A stretch of 64,000 nt of DNA from CAIYQJ01 sp963717255 (GCA_963717255.1 CAVQVT010000007.1:248001-312000), one strand, 5' to 3'; numbered from the stretch's first letter, positions 51,023-59,934 are shown. The notes: generated by a model from the letters alone, not told the origin. Translations and numbers: made by a program.

Positions 51023-53278
51023 ATGACGTCCATCCCCGAGACGGGACCCGACCTGCCGGAGACGCCGAGCGAGGCGCCCGCGGACGCGGGCGCGCCCGCG
51101 GCGGACGCCGAGGCGCCCCGGCCCGACGCCGAGGCACCCCGGCCCGACACCGAGGCACCCCGGCTCGACGCGGCCGCCCCGCGGCCCCGTCCGGCCCGCC
51201 GTCGGGTCGCCCTCGCCGCTGCCGCCCTGGCGATCCTCGCCGTCGTCGTCGTGACGGGCGGCCTCGTGTGGCGACTCGTTCTGGCGCCGGCGCCGGCCGT
51301 CGCCCTCGCCCCGTGGGACTCGCTCGACACCCGCTGGGGGACCTACCTCTCGGAGCGCGAGTGGGGAAACCCGCGCGAGGCGGTCGGCGGCAACGGGTGG
51401 GGGATGGACTACCTCCGCGCGATCAAGGTCCCGTACACCTGGGGCGAGGACGGCATCGCCGGCTGGACGACGCGCGCCGGCGACTTCGCCCTGGGCTGGG
51501 CCGTCTGGGACGGGAAGTACGTCAAGGTGACCGAGCGGCTGTTCGGCTGGAGCAACCCGTCGGGGCCGCACGGCGAGGCGATCGTGGACCGCCGGACCTT
51601 CCACGAGAACACCCCGACCTCCAGCTACACGCGGTACGTGCTCGAGTACCCCGCGGCGACGCCGGTCTTCGAGATCGCGTTCGAGGGTGCCCGGGCGGAC
51701 GACGCCTCCGGGATCATGCGCGCCACCGCGACGAACACCGGGACGGCCGCCGCCCCGGTGGACGTCGTCTTCAAGGGCTGGTTCCACGACCCATCGCTGG
51801 CGGTCGAGAGGACCGACGACGGCCTTCTCCTCCGCGGGGCGTCCTCGGTCGTCGCGATCGCCGGCCCGCAGCCCACCAGTGCCCAGGTGAGCGACCGCAA
51901 GAGCGCGATCGACGCCAACCTGCGCGACGGCGCCCTGACCGGTGACGGTCCCGGGCATATCGGCGGACTCCACTTCCGCCTCCAGCTCGACCCGGGCGCC
52001 AGCGAGACCGTGACGCTCGCCTGGGCCGAAGCGCCGGACGCCGAGACGGCCCGGGCGCGGGCGGACGACCTGCTGCCGGACGCCGGCGAGGTCGTCGCGT
52101 TCCGCGCGAAGGAGGCGGACGGGCTCTTCCGTGGCGACGTCACTGCCCACGAGGACGTCTACCGGCAGGCGCTGGCCGGGCTCCTCTGGAGCCAGAGCCT
52201 GTACACGTGGGACGGCACCACGTCGTTCGACCCCGCCTGGGCCGGGAAGGTGGACGCGAACGACGTCCTGATCATGCCGGACAAGTGGGAGTTCCCCTGG
52301 CTCGCCAGCTGGGACACCGGGTTCCAGGCGGTGGCCGCCTCGATCATCGATCCGGAGCTGGGGGCCGACCAGCTCCGCTTCCTCCTCTCCGACCGCTGGC
52401 AGCAGCCGGACGGCCAGGTGCCGTGCGCCGAGTGGGTGATGGGGGTCGAGTGCCCGCCGGTCTTCGCGTGGTCCGCCCTTCGGGTCGCCGAAGCGGGTGC
52501 CGGCGACGCGTTCCTGAAGGAGGTCTACCCGGGGCTCCAGCGCCAGTACGAGTACTGGTGGAAGACGAACGCGGTCCAGCCCGACGGCCTCTTCACCGGC
52601 GGCTTCCTGGGGATGGACAACCTGCCACGCGGGAAGGGGATGGCGCAGGCGGACGCGTCGGCGTGGATGGCGTTCTTCGCGCGCGACCTGGCGCGGATCG
52701 CCGAGCGGCTCGGCGACACGGCCGCAGCCGATCGATACGCGGCGGACGTGGGCCGCATCGCGGCCGCCGTGAACGCGAGCCTCTGGGACGAGAAGGACGG
52801 CTTCTACTACGACCTCGACACGGACGGCACCTTCATCCCGACGAAGTCGTACTCGGGGCTCATCCCGCTCATCGCCGACATCGTGCCGGCGGACCGCCTC
52901 GACCGGGTCCTCGCGACGCTGCGCGACCCGGAGGAGTTCCTCTCGCCACACGGCGTCCGCTCGACCTCCGCGAAGAGCGTGCTGTACGAGCCCGGTTACA
53001 GCTCACAGCGCGGTGTGAACTCGAACTGGCTCGGGCCGGTCTGGGTCCCGATCAACTACCTCCTCGTCCAGGCGCTCGGCCCGGCGGACCCGGCCCTGGC
53101 CGGGACGATCCGCGAGTCGGTCGTGCAGACGGTCGAGGCCGACTGGCGGGCGACCGGGCGGTTCCACGAGTACTTCGACGCCGAGACCGGGGAGGGGATC
53201 GGCGCCGACGCGCAGACGGGGTGGACCGCCCTGGTCGCCAACCTCATCTCGGAGGGCTGGCCCGCGGCCGCCCGCTGA
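51023..53278 (+). CDS. Membrane-anchored GH63-like glycoside hydrolase
   Basis: A 751-aa protein: a cytosolic disordered N-terminus with three AEAPRPD-like repeats (residues ~33-52), one TM helix (~62-87), then an extracytoplasmic enzyme. The catalytic part is an (alpha/alpha)6 barrel of the GH63/mannosylglycerate-hydrolase kind: MPDKWEFPWLASWDTGFQAV, GGFLGMDNLPRGKGM, QADASAWMAFFARDLARIA and WLGPVWVPINYLLVQAL. It probably hydrolyses an alpha-glucoside or alpha-mannoside such as glucosylglycerate; the exact substrate is open. GAGG precedes the ATG. Near the maltodextrin cluster but separate from it. Confidence 0.78.
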   Translation: MTSIPETGPDLPETPSEAPADAGAPAADAEAPRPDAEAPRPDTEAPRLDAAAPRPRPARRRVALAAAALAILAVVVVTGGLVWRLVLAPAPAVALAPWDSLDTRWGTYLSEREWGNPREAVGGNGWGMDYLRAIKVPYTWGEDGIAGWTTRAGDFALGWAVWDGKYVKVTERLFGWSNPSGPHGEAIVDRRTFHENTPTSSYTRYVLEYPAATPVFEIAFEGARADDASGIMRATATNTGTAAAPVDVVFKGWFHDPSLAVERTDDGLLLRGASSVVAIAGPQPTSAQVSDRKSAIDANLRDGALTGDGPGHIGGLHFRLQLDPGASETVTLAWAEAPDAETARARADDLLPDAGEVVAFRAKEADGLFRGDVTAHEDVYRQALAGLLWSQSLYTWDGTTSFDPAWAGKVDANDVLIMPDKWEFPWLASWDTGFQAVAASIIDPELGADQLRFLLSDRWQQPDGQVPCAEWVMGVECPPVFAWSALRVAEAGAGDAFLKEVYPGLQRQYEYWWKTNAVQPDGLFTGGFLGMDNLPRGKGMAQADASAWMAFFARDLARIAERLGDTAAADRYAADVGRIAAAVNASLWDEKDGFYYDLDTDGTFIPTKSYSGLIPLIADIVPADRLDRVLATLRDPEEFLSPHGVRSTSAKSVLYEPGYSSQRGVNSNWLGPVWVPINYLLVQALGPADPALAGTIRESVVQTVEADWRATGRFHEYFDAETGEGIGADAQTGWTALVANLISEGWPAAAR

Positions 53279-53410
53279 GCCGGAGCACGCTGCCGGCGCG
53301 CGGCTGGCCCGCGCCGGCCCGCTGAGCCGCCGGCACGTCGCCGGCGCGCCGTCCCCCCGGCCCGGCCGCCGCCCTCGGGGCGGCGGCCGGGCCGAGTCGC
53401 GAGTGCCCGG

Positions 53411-53581
53411 GATCGCCGCGCATCACCGGGAGGACTGCCGCCGGGTCCGCCGGCGTCGCCCGATCGCCGCGCATCACCGGGAACGGGTCCCGGCGACGTG
53501 GCCGACCCTCGCCGAGCATGGGGCCAGCGGCTCCTTGCCGGTGCACAGTCCGGCGCGAGTCCCCGGGGTGATGCGCGGCGA
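53411..53581. repeat. Direct and inverted repeat element (family C)
   Basis: The 53279-53843 gap (565 nt) has no gene. GATCGCCGCGCATCACCGGG occurs twice in the same direction (53411 and 53462, 51 bp apart) and once inverted (core at 53567-53581). The inverted copy could pair with either direct copy to form a large stem. Confidence 0.8.
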
Positions 53582-53592
53582 GGAGGCCGAGT

Positions 53593-53714
53593 CGCGCCGG
53601 CCCCGCGCCGTGGCGGTCTCACGCCGCGCCGGCCCCGCGCCGTGGCGGTCTCACGCCGCGCCGGCCCCGCGCCGTGGCGGTCTCACGCCGCGCCGGCCCC
53701 GCGCCGTGGCGTCC
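53593..53714. repeat. 32-bp tandem repeat, 3.8 copies
   Basis: Near-identical 32-bp units start at 53593, 53625, 53657 and 53689 (the last is truncated), each with CGCGCCGGCCCCGCGCCGTG followed by GCGGTCTCACGC. Intergenic. High identity suggests recent expansion or a replication-slippage hotspot. Confidence 0.9.
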
Positions 53715-53843
53715 GTCCCCCGGCGCCGGCGCCGCCCTCGGGGCGGCGGCCGGCCTCCACCGCGCTCGGACGGCCCTCCGCCCGCCCGCGCGGCCGTCGT
53801 CTCGGTGCGGGCCGCCGTGTGTGCCGGCTCGGGCCTCCCGCCC

Positions 53844-54395
53844 TCAGTTCGTGCTCTGGCGGCTGTACGCTTCCTGGACCGCGAGACTGTCGTCCACCTC
53901 GAGGTCGCCGTGGCCCGGCACCTCGTAGTCGCGGCGCCCGAACGCCTCCGCCACCCGCCGCAGCACGATCGCCTCGGCGCGCGAGATCGCGTCCGGCGAC
54001 CCCTGCTCCTGGGCGGCCAGCGCCGCGGTCTCCGCCAGCTCGAGCGCGACGTCCACGTAGGCGGCGGCCATGTGCGGCTCGACCTTCGCGCCCAGGATCG
54101 CCGCCGCGGCGCGACATGCCTCGATCGCGCCGGCGATGAAGGCGTCGGTCTGCCCCTCCTCGAGCCGGACGCTCGCGAACGGGGCCTTGCCCTCCTCGCC
54201 GATCAGCTCCTTCGCGAGGTCGGTATGTCCGTACCGCTCCTCCAGGTGCTTCCACTCGCGCTTGAGCGCGCGGCTCTCCTTGAACCGACCGAACCAGCCG
54301 GAGGGCGCGGCCGCACGGACCGCTTCCTCGCCCGCCACGAGGCCGCGACGCAGCGCCGCCCACTCCTCGTCGGTGAAGTCCGTCCTGCTCGTCAT
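53844..54395 (-). CDS. Hypothetical protein
   Basis: A 183-aa soluble, mainly helical protein not recognised. Landmarks: FTDEEWAALRRGLVAGEEAV, SGWFGRFKESRALKREWKHL, and an alanine-rich helix with AAAYVDVALELAETAALAAQ. The DEEW...L..gl..A pattern recalls stress-associated small proteins but no family can be named. GGGGGAGCGAGAG precedes the ATG at 54395. Confidence 0.6.
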   Translation of the reverse strand: MTSRTDFTDEEWAALRRGLVAGEEAVRAAAPSGWFGRFKESRALKREWKHLEERYGHTDLAKELIGEEGKAPFASVRLEEGQTDAFIAGAIEACRAAAAILGAKVEPHMAAAYVDVALELAETAALAAQEQGSPDAISRAEAIVLRRVAEAFGRRDYEVPGHGDLEVDDSLAVQEAYSRQSTN

Positions 54396-54594
54396 CTCTC
54401 GCTCCCCCGTGATCCCGCGGGCCTGCGGCGCTGCGCGCCGTCCTGCGAGCATACCCGGCCCGCGCGCGGTGCCGAGTGCGGCAGGCGGGGCGCGTCCCTC
54501 CCTCCCGACCGCGGAGGTCCCGGCCACTCACCCCCCGGCCGCGATCCCGCCCCGGCCCCACGCCTCACGCCCGCGAGCCGGACGTGCTCCGGTC

Positions 54595-54872
54595 CCGCGC
54601 CAAGCGCAGATCCGGAACAGACGACTCGGCCGCCTCCGGCGGAACCGCTCGCATCCTGCGTCGGGCGCAGATCCGCCCCTCCGGCTTGCGCCAGAGGCAA
54701 GACCTGCCGGAGGAGACGCTGAACGGGCAGCGGATCTGCGCCGGGCGCAACCGCGGTGCAGATCGGACGGTCGTGGCGCTGGCTCGTGCAGCCATCCTGC
54801 GTCGGGCGCAAGGGATGGATGTCTTCGGCGTCCCGGGCCCGGGGGGCCCGACGCTCCTTGCGCCTGGCGCAG
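54595..54872. repeat. Palindrome array, family A copy 2
   Basis: Second copy of the palindrome array, in the 54396-54917 gap with no gene. Near-palindromes are at 54595-54609, 54656-54670, 54686-54700, 54736-54750, 54797-54811 and 54858-54872. Spacings 30-50-61-61 match the last five sites of copy 1 (30-50-61-62). The intervening sequence is also partly conserved (GATCCGCCCCTCCGGCTTGC, GACGGTCGTGGCGC, TGGCGCAGGACGGGTCCCC). Same order and orientation. Confidence 0.85.
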
Positions 54873-54917
54873 GACGGGTCCCCCGGGGACCGCTCCCGCC
54901 GGCCGCGGGCCTCCCTC

Positions 54918-54974
54918 TTGACACCGCGGCGGGCGGTCCGTACATTTCACTAAACCGGTTTGCTAAACCGGTTC
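54918..54974 (+). promoter_or_regulatory. lacI-mal promoter with two LacI-type operators
   Basis: -35 TTGACA (54918-54923), 17-nt spacer, -10 TACATT (54941-54946). Immediately downstream are two palindromes, AAACCGGTTT (54952-54961) and AAACCGGTTC (54965-54974), 13 bp centre to centre, with the central CG typical of LacI/GalR operators. Bound repressor would block initiation; most simply this is autoregulation by the LacI protein encoded next. Confidence 0.88.
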
Positions 54975-55063
54975 ACACGGGGAACCGAGAGGTCGCTCGA
55001 GGGAAAGCCGAGCGATCGCCGCCGATCCGAGGGACGGCGGACCGCGCGGACGGATCGGGCCCC

Positions 55064-55149
55064 GGGCGCACGGCCCGCAAGCGGGCGCACGGCCCGCAGG
55101 CAGGCGAACGGCCCGCAGGCGGGCGCACGGCCCGGAGGCGGGCGAACGG
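55064..55149. repeat. 19-bp tandem repeat in the lacI leader, 4.5 copies
   Basis: Units GGGCGCACGGCCCGCAAGC and variants start at 55064, 55083, 55102, 55121 and 55140 (partial). They lie in the ~240-nt untranslated leader between the operators and lacI. Confidence 0.9.
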
Positions 55150-55191
55150 ACGGAGGATCCCGGCAGGGCGCGACGCCCGCCGGACCGCGAG

Positions 55192-56331
55192 GTGGCAGTG
55201 GCGGAGAAGACCCGGGACGCGACCGCGGAGAGCGTCGTGTCGGTCGATGGCAACGGCTCCTCTCGGCCCGACCGCGCCCGGATCGCGGACGTCGCGCGCG
55301 CCGCAGGCGTGAGCAAGACCGCCGTGTCCTTCGCGTTCAACAGCCCGGAACGCCTCAATCCCGACACGGCCGAGCGGATCCTGGAGGTCGCGGACGACCT
55401 CGGGTACCGTCCGCACCCGGTGGCGCGGATGCTCACCCAGCGCCGGACGGGGACGATCGGCGTGCTCACGCCCCAGGCGCTCTCCGTCGTCTTCTCCAAC
55501 CCGTTCTTCGGGCTCTTCAACGAAGGCGTCGCCGCTGCGGCCGAGTCGTCCGGTCACGCGCTGCTCTTCGTCTCGCCGCTTCATGGGTCGCTCGCCCGCG
55601 CCGTCGGCCGGGCCATGGTGGACGGGTTCGTCGCCGTGGGCCTGCCCGAAGGGCACCCGGAGATCGAGCAGATCCGACGGGCAGGACTCCCGACCATCCT
55701 CGTCGACTCGCACGCGTTCCCGGCGCACGGCTCGGTGCTCGTCGACGACGAGACCGGCGCGCGGCTCGCTGCCGAGCACGTCGCCGGCCTCGGCCACCGC
55801 GACATCCTGGTGGTGGGCGTCGAGCCCGCGGCGCCGATGTCGGCACACAGCCCGGACGGGGTGATGGGTCGCCGCCTGGGTGCCTACCGCGACGCCCTCG
55901 GCCGGGCCGGCATCGACCTTCCCGACGAGCGCGTGCTCGTGGGCCCCGCGACGATCGAGGGCGGCATGGCCTGCCTGCGCCGGGCATGGGACGACGGGCT
56001 CCGCCCCACGGCCGTCCTCTCGATGAGCGACGCGATGGCCATCGGCGTCATGCACGCCGCGGAGGAGCTGGGGCTCTCGATCCCTCGCGACCTGTCGGTC
56101 GTCGGCTTCGACGACATCGACATCGCGCGCTACACCAGCCCGGCGCTGACAACCATCCGACAGCCCGTCCGCCGCAAGGGCGAGGAGGCCGTGCGCCTCC
56201 TGCTCGCCCAGCTCGAACCTCACGCGTCCGCCGCGCCGGAGCAGGTCATGCTGCCCACGCGACTCATCGTCCGCGGCACGACCGGCCCGGCTCCGATCCT
56301 CCGGGAGGAGGTGGGCGTCGCGGCGAGCTGA
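55192..56331 (+). CDS. LacI-family transcriptional regulator
   Basis: A 379-aa LacI/GalR repressor. About 28 residues precede the HTH: ARIADVARAAGVSKTAVSFA with hinge GYRPHPVARML. The sugar-binding core follows (TGTIGVLTPQALSVVFSNPF, VVGFDDIDIARYTSPALTTI). By position it controls maltodextrin uptake and breakdown, binding the twin AAACCGGTTT sites upstream of itself. The GTG at 55192 is used, though a GTG two codons later is possible. Sixth-codon context shows only a weak GAGG ribosome-binding site. Confidence 0.92.
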   Translation: MAVAEKTRDATAESVVSVDGNGSSRPDRARIADVARAAGVSKTAVSFAFNSPERLNPDTAERILEVADDLGYRPHPVARMLTQRRTGTIGVLTPQALSVVFSNPFFGLFNEGVAAAAESSGHALLFVSPLHGSLARAVGRAMVDGFVAVGLPEGHPEIEQIRRAGLPTILVDSHAFPAHGSVLVDDETGARLAAEHVAGLGHRDILVVGVEPAAPMSAHSPDGVMGRRLGAYRDALGRAGIDLPDERVLVGPATIEGGMACLRRAWDDGLRPTAVLSMSDAMAIGVMHAAEELGLSIPRDLSVVGFDDIDIARYTSPALTTIRQPVRRKGEEAVRLLLAQLEPHASAAPEQVMLPTRLIVRGTTGPAPILREEVGVAAS

Positions 56332-56484
56332 TCGGGTGGCATCAGCCGCCCCCACCGATATCGTCACCGCAACGGCCGGCGGGGAACCCCCGCAGCCGTC
56401 GAACCAGGTGAGCCGGCCGCGACGGCCTCCGGAGGGAGACCGGCCGAGGCCGGAGAGAGCGCAAGTAGAGGAGTGAAGGACCAG

Positions 56485-57840
56485 ATGCGACTCATGAAGC
56501 TCGCGACCGCGTTCGCGGCCGTTGCCGTCGTCGCCGCTGCGTGCAGCAGCGCCGCGACGCCGGCGCCGTCCGCCGAGGCGACGGCCGCCCCGACCACCGA
56601 GGCCACGGCCGCCCCCGCGACACAGGCTCCGACCGCGGCTCCGTCCGAGTCCGCCGCGGCTGCCACCTGCACGACCGACCCGGTGGCGATCACCTACTGG
56701 ACGAAGGAAGGCGATACCAGCCTCGTCTACGTCAAGGCCCTCGCCGACGCCTACACGGCGGCGTTCCCGAACGTCACGTTCGACGTCGTGAACAAGGACG
56801 TCGAGACGCTGCGCCAGGACTTCCAGACGGCCAGCCTCGCCGGCAACCAGCCGGACCTCCTGTGGACCGTCGCCGACCACGTCGGCCCGTTCACCGCGGC
56901 AAACCTCATCCTCCCGCTCGACGGCCTCGTCGACACCAGCGTCTACCTGCCGAACGCCGTCGCCGCGGTCCAGGCCGGCGGCAAGACCTGGGGCGTGCCG
57001 ATCTCCTACGGCAACCAGCTCATGCTCTACTGGAACAAGGGCCTCGTCGGTGACGCCGCCCCGGCCGACACCGACGCTCTCGCGGCCAAGGCCAAGGAGC
57101 TCACCGACGGCGCCGGCAAGTACGGCATCGTCTTCAACCAGACCGAGTCCTTCTGGCTCGTTCCCTTCCTCGGCGGCCAGGGCGGCAGCGTCTTCGCGGC
57201 CGACGGCATCACCCCCACCCTGAACACGCCCGAGATGACGGCGGCCCTCCAGCTCCTCTACGACTGGAAGTTCACCGGCCAGGTCATGCCCAAGGAGGCC
57301 GACTACAACGTCGCCGACGGCATGTTCAAGGACGGGACCGCCGGCATGATCATCAACGGCGACTGGGCGATGGGCGACTACAAGAAGGCGTGGGGCGACA
57401 AGCTCGGCGTCGGTCCCATCCCGAAGATCACCGGCGCCGACTACCCCAAGCCGTACACGGCCGGCGCGTTCTACATGGTCCCGAAGAACGTCGCGAACGA
57501 CGCGAACAAGCAGTGCGTCGTGCTCGACTTCATCAAGTGGTCCACCAACCAGGACAACCAGATCCAGATGGTCAAGGACCTCGCCCGGCTTCCGGCGCTC
57601 GTCACCGCGATCGAGGATCCGATCGTCACCGGCGACGCGCTCCTCGCGGGCGCCGCCGAGGCCGTGAAGCTCGGCGTCCCGCAGCCGACGAACCTCGAGA
57701 TGCGTTGCGTCTTCGACTCGATGACTGCGGGTGTCCGCGACATGTTCGGCAACGGTGCCAAGCCCGCCGACGTCGCCGCGGCGATGCAGAAGTCCGCTGA
57801 CGCGGGCGTCGCCCCCGGCGGCGAGTGCGCCGCGGAGTAG
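56485..57840 (+). CDS. Sugar ABC transporter substrate-binding lipoprotein (MalE-like)
   Basis: A 451-aa extracellular sugar-binding protein of ABC family CUT1. The signal peptide ends in VAAACSS (Cys ~18 from the ATG at 56485, which has GAAGGA 4 nt upstream), then an Ala/Thr/Pro linker to ~residue 55. Core: ITYWTKEGDTSLVYVKALAD, VPISYGNQLMLYWNKGLVGD, and GTAGMIINGDWAMGDYKKAW. With LacI upstream and GH13 enzymes downstream, the ligand is probably a maltodextrin or related alpha-glucoside. A strong terminator follows, so it should be expressed above the permeases. Confidence 0.9.
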   Translation: MRLMKLATAFAAVAVVAAACSSAATPAPSAEATAAPTTEATAAPATQAPTAAPSESAAAATCTTDPVAITYWTKEGDTSLVYVKALADAYTAAFPNVTFDVVNKDVETLRQDFQTASLAGNQPDLLWTVADHVGPFTAANLILPLDGLVDTSVYLPNAVAAVQAGGKTWGVPISYGNQLMLYWNKGLVGDAAPADTDALAAKAKELTDGAGKYGIVFNQTESFWLVPFLGGQGGSVFAADGITPTLNTPEMTAALQLLYDWKFTGQVMPKEADYNVADGMFKDGTAGMIINGDWAMGDYKKAWGDKLGVGPIPKITGADYPKPYTAGAFYMVPKNVANDANKQCVVLDFIKWSTNQDNQIQMVKDLARLPALVTAIEDPIVTGDALLAGAAEAVKLGVPQPTNLEMRCVFDSMTAGVRDMFGNGAKPADVAAAMQKSADAGVAPGGECAAE

Positions 57841-57856
57841 CCACCACGAGACCCGC

Positions 57857-57897
57857 GAACGCGCCCCGGCCGACCGGCCGGGGCGCGTTCCTTTTCT
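57857..57897 (+). terminator. Strong intrinsic terminator between malE and malF
   Basis: Perfect 15-bp stem GAACGCGCCCCGGCC (57857-57871) with its complement (57876-57890), GACC loop, then CTTTTCT. The clearest terminator in the window. It would sharply reduce read-through into malFG. Confidence 0.92.
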
Positions 57898-57982
57898 GTA
57901 GGCTGGTGCGGCACGACGGAGCGGACGGTCGCGGCCGCGCCGGCGGGCGGCGAGACGGAGTCGGGTTGCGAGGGAGGCCGAC

Positions 57983-59014
57983 GTGTTCGACATCAACAAC
58001 GCCGTAAGGGCGGTGGGCGAGGTCGCCCTCACCATCGCGTTCATGGCGGCCATCGTCGCTGTCATCGAGATCGTCCTGTACGTCATCTTCGTCCGCTGGC
58101 GGAAGTCGAAGCTGGCCGTCCCCATCCTCTTCGTTGCGCCCGCGGTCGTCGGGATCGGCCTCCTGTACGTCTACCCGCTCCTCTGGGAGCTGAACGTCAG
58201 CTTCACGAAGATGAGCATCCGGAACTTCTACGACCCGGGCTTCCTGGGCCTGACGGGTGAGAAGAACCTGTTCGTGGGGTTCCAGAACTACATCAACGTG
58301 CTGACCGGCCCGGTGCTCAAGCAGACGGGCTTCTACCAACTCTTCCTCCAGACCGTCATCTGGACGGCCGTCAACGTCGTCGTCACCGTCCTCATCGGCA
58401 TCGGTCTGGCGCTCCTGCTCAACCGCGCGATGCGGGGGCGGAACCTCTACCGCGCGATGCTCATCCTGCCCTGGGCCATCCCGGCGCTCATCTCTCTCCA
58501 GATCTGGCGGACCGAGTACAACAACGAGTACGGCGCCGTGAACCAGCTGCTGGGGATGATCGGGATCGGGCCCATCTCGTGGCTCACGGACCCCTTCTGG
58601 AACTTCGCCGCGATGTGCATCACGAACATCTGGCTCGGCATCCCGTTCATGATGGTCATCACGCTCGGCGGACTCCAGTCCATCTCCCACGAGTACTACG
58701 AGGCCGCCGAGATCGACGGTGCGGGCTGGTGGCCGCAGTTCCGGAACATCACGATGCCGCTCCTCCGGCCGGTGATGCTGCCCGCGATCCTCCTCGGGAT
58801 CTTCCTCACGTTCAACAACATCCTCGTCCCGTTCTTCATCAACCAGAACGAGATCGAGACCAGCGACATCCTCGTGACCGCCCTCTACCGGGCGGCCTTC
58901 CAGTACAGCCGGTACGGGTTCGCAGCGGCGCTCGCGTTCGTCATCTTCGCGATCCTGCTGGTCTTCACGATCTTCTACGTCCGCCGGACGAACGTGATGA
59001 AGGAGGCCTACTGA
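57983..59014 (+). CDS. Sugar ABC transporter permease (MalF-like)
   Basis: A 343-aa CUT1 permease with about seven membrane segments; the first (residues ~10-37) precedes KLAVPILFVAPAVVGIGLLY. The EAA loop is HEYYEAAEIDGAGWWPQFRN, which docks on the ATPase. The GTG start follows GGGAGG. Overlaps malG by 1 nt (TGATG). No cognate ATPase (MsmK/MalK) is encoded in the cluster within the window, so a shared ATPase elsewhere is likely. Confidence 0.92.
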   Translation: MFDINNAVRAVGEVALTIAFMAAIVAVIEIVLYVIFVRWRKSKLAVPILFVAPAVVGIGLLYVYPLLWELNVSFTKMSIRNFYDPGFLGLTGEKNLFVGFQNYINVLTGPVLKQTGFYQLFLQTVIWTAVNVVVTVLIGIGLALLLNRAMRGRNLYRAMLILPWAIPALISLQIWRTEYNNEYGAVNQLLGMIGIGPISWLTDPFWNFAAMCITNIWLGIPFMMVITLGGLQSISHEYYEAAEIDGAGWWPQFRNITMPLLRPVMLPAILLGIFLTFNNILVPFFINQNEIETSDILVTALYRAAFQYSRYGFAAALAFVIFAILLVFTIFYVRRTNVMKEAY

Positions 59015-59934
59015 TGGCCGGCGCCAGCGCGACGAAGCCCGCCCCGGCGGCCCAGGGCCGGCGGTCGGTCTACAACCGCCTCTTCACGGATGCCCCGCGG
59101 GGGAAGGACGCGCCGGGCAAGCGCCTCCTGATCCACGCGATCCTCATCGGCTTCTCGATCATCGCGGTCTTCCCGGTGATCCGCGTCTTCGGCGTCGCCC
59201 TGCGCCCGGGCGACAAGCTCCTGGACCCGGAGTTCTCGATCATCCCGCCGAACGCGACGCTGGAGGCGTTCTACAACGTCCTGTTCGAGCAGGAGACGCT
59301 CCAGTGGCTGTTCAACAGCCTGATCATCACGTTGGGCACCGCGAGCATCGGCCTGATCTTCGCGGCGACCTCGGCGTACGCCTTCTCCCGCTACAGGTTC
59401 CGCGGCCGGAGCAGCGGGCTCACGTTCCTCTTCGCCACCCAGATGATCCCGGGTCTCATGCTCCTCGTGCCGATCTATCTCATCGCCGTCCAGCTGGGCC
59501 TGACGAACACGTACCGCGGTCTCGTCATCGCGTACTCGGTGACCGCGATCCCGTTCAGCACGTGGATCCTCAAGGGCTACTACGACACGATCCCGTTCGA
59601 CCTCGAGGAGGCGGCCCGGATCGACGGCTGCTCGGAGATCCAGTCGTTCTGGAAGGTCCTGCTGCCGCTCTCCCTCCCGGCGCTCGCGATCGTGTTCCTC
59701 CTCAACTTCCTCGCAGCGTGGAGTGAGTTCTTCATGGCGAACGTCATGATCGGCTCGCGGGAGGACCTGCTCACCTGGCCGCTGGGGATCACGCGCTTCC
59801 AGCAGCAGTTCCAGACGGAGTGGTCGCTGCTCGCGGCCGCGTCCATCCTCATCTCCATCCCCGTCGTGATTCTGTTCGTCTACTCGTCCAAGTGGCTCGT
59901 CTCCGGCCTCACGCTCGGCGGCGTGAAGGGCTAG
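59014..59934 (+). CDS. Sugar ABC transporter permease (MalG-like)
   Basis: A 306-aa CUT1 permease, six membrane segments after a ~40-residue cytosolic N-terminus. Landmarks: LQWLFNSLIITLGTASIGLI, ATSAYAFSRYRFRGRSSGLT, EAA loop DLEEAARIDGCSEIQSFWKV, and the C-terminal SKWLVSGLTLGGVKG, typical of MalG. AAGGAGG precedes the ATG, translationally coupled to malF. Confidence 0.93.
   Translation: MAGASATKPAPAAQGRRSVYNRLFTDAPRGKDAPGKRLLIHAILIGFSIIAVFPVIRVFGVALRPGDKLLDPEFSIIPPNATLEAFYNVLFEQETLQWLFNSLIITLGTASIGLIFAATSAYAFSRYRFRGRSSGLTFLFATQMIPGLMLLVPIYLIAVQLGLTNTYRGLVIAYSVTAIPFSTWILKGYYDTIPFDLEEAARIDGCSEIQSFWKVLLPLSLPALAIVFLLNFLAAWSEFFMANVMIGSREDLLTWPLGITRFQQQFQTEWSLLAAASILISIPVVILFVYSSKWLVSGLTLGGVKG

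Noticed and set aside
54973..58125. About 1050-codon minus-strand ORF across lacI and malE
   Set aside because: Opposes two clear genes; no motifs, high-GC shadow.
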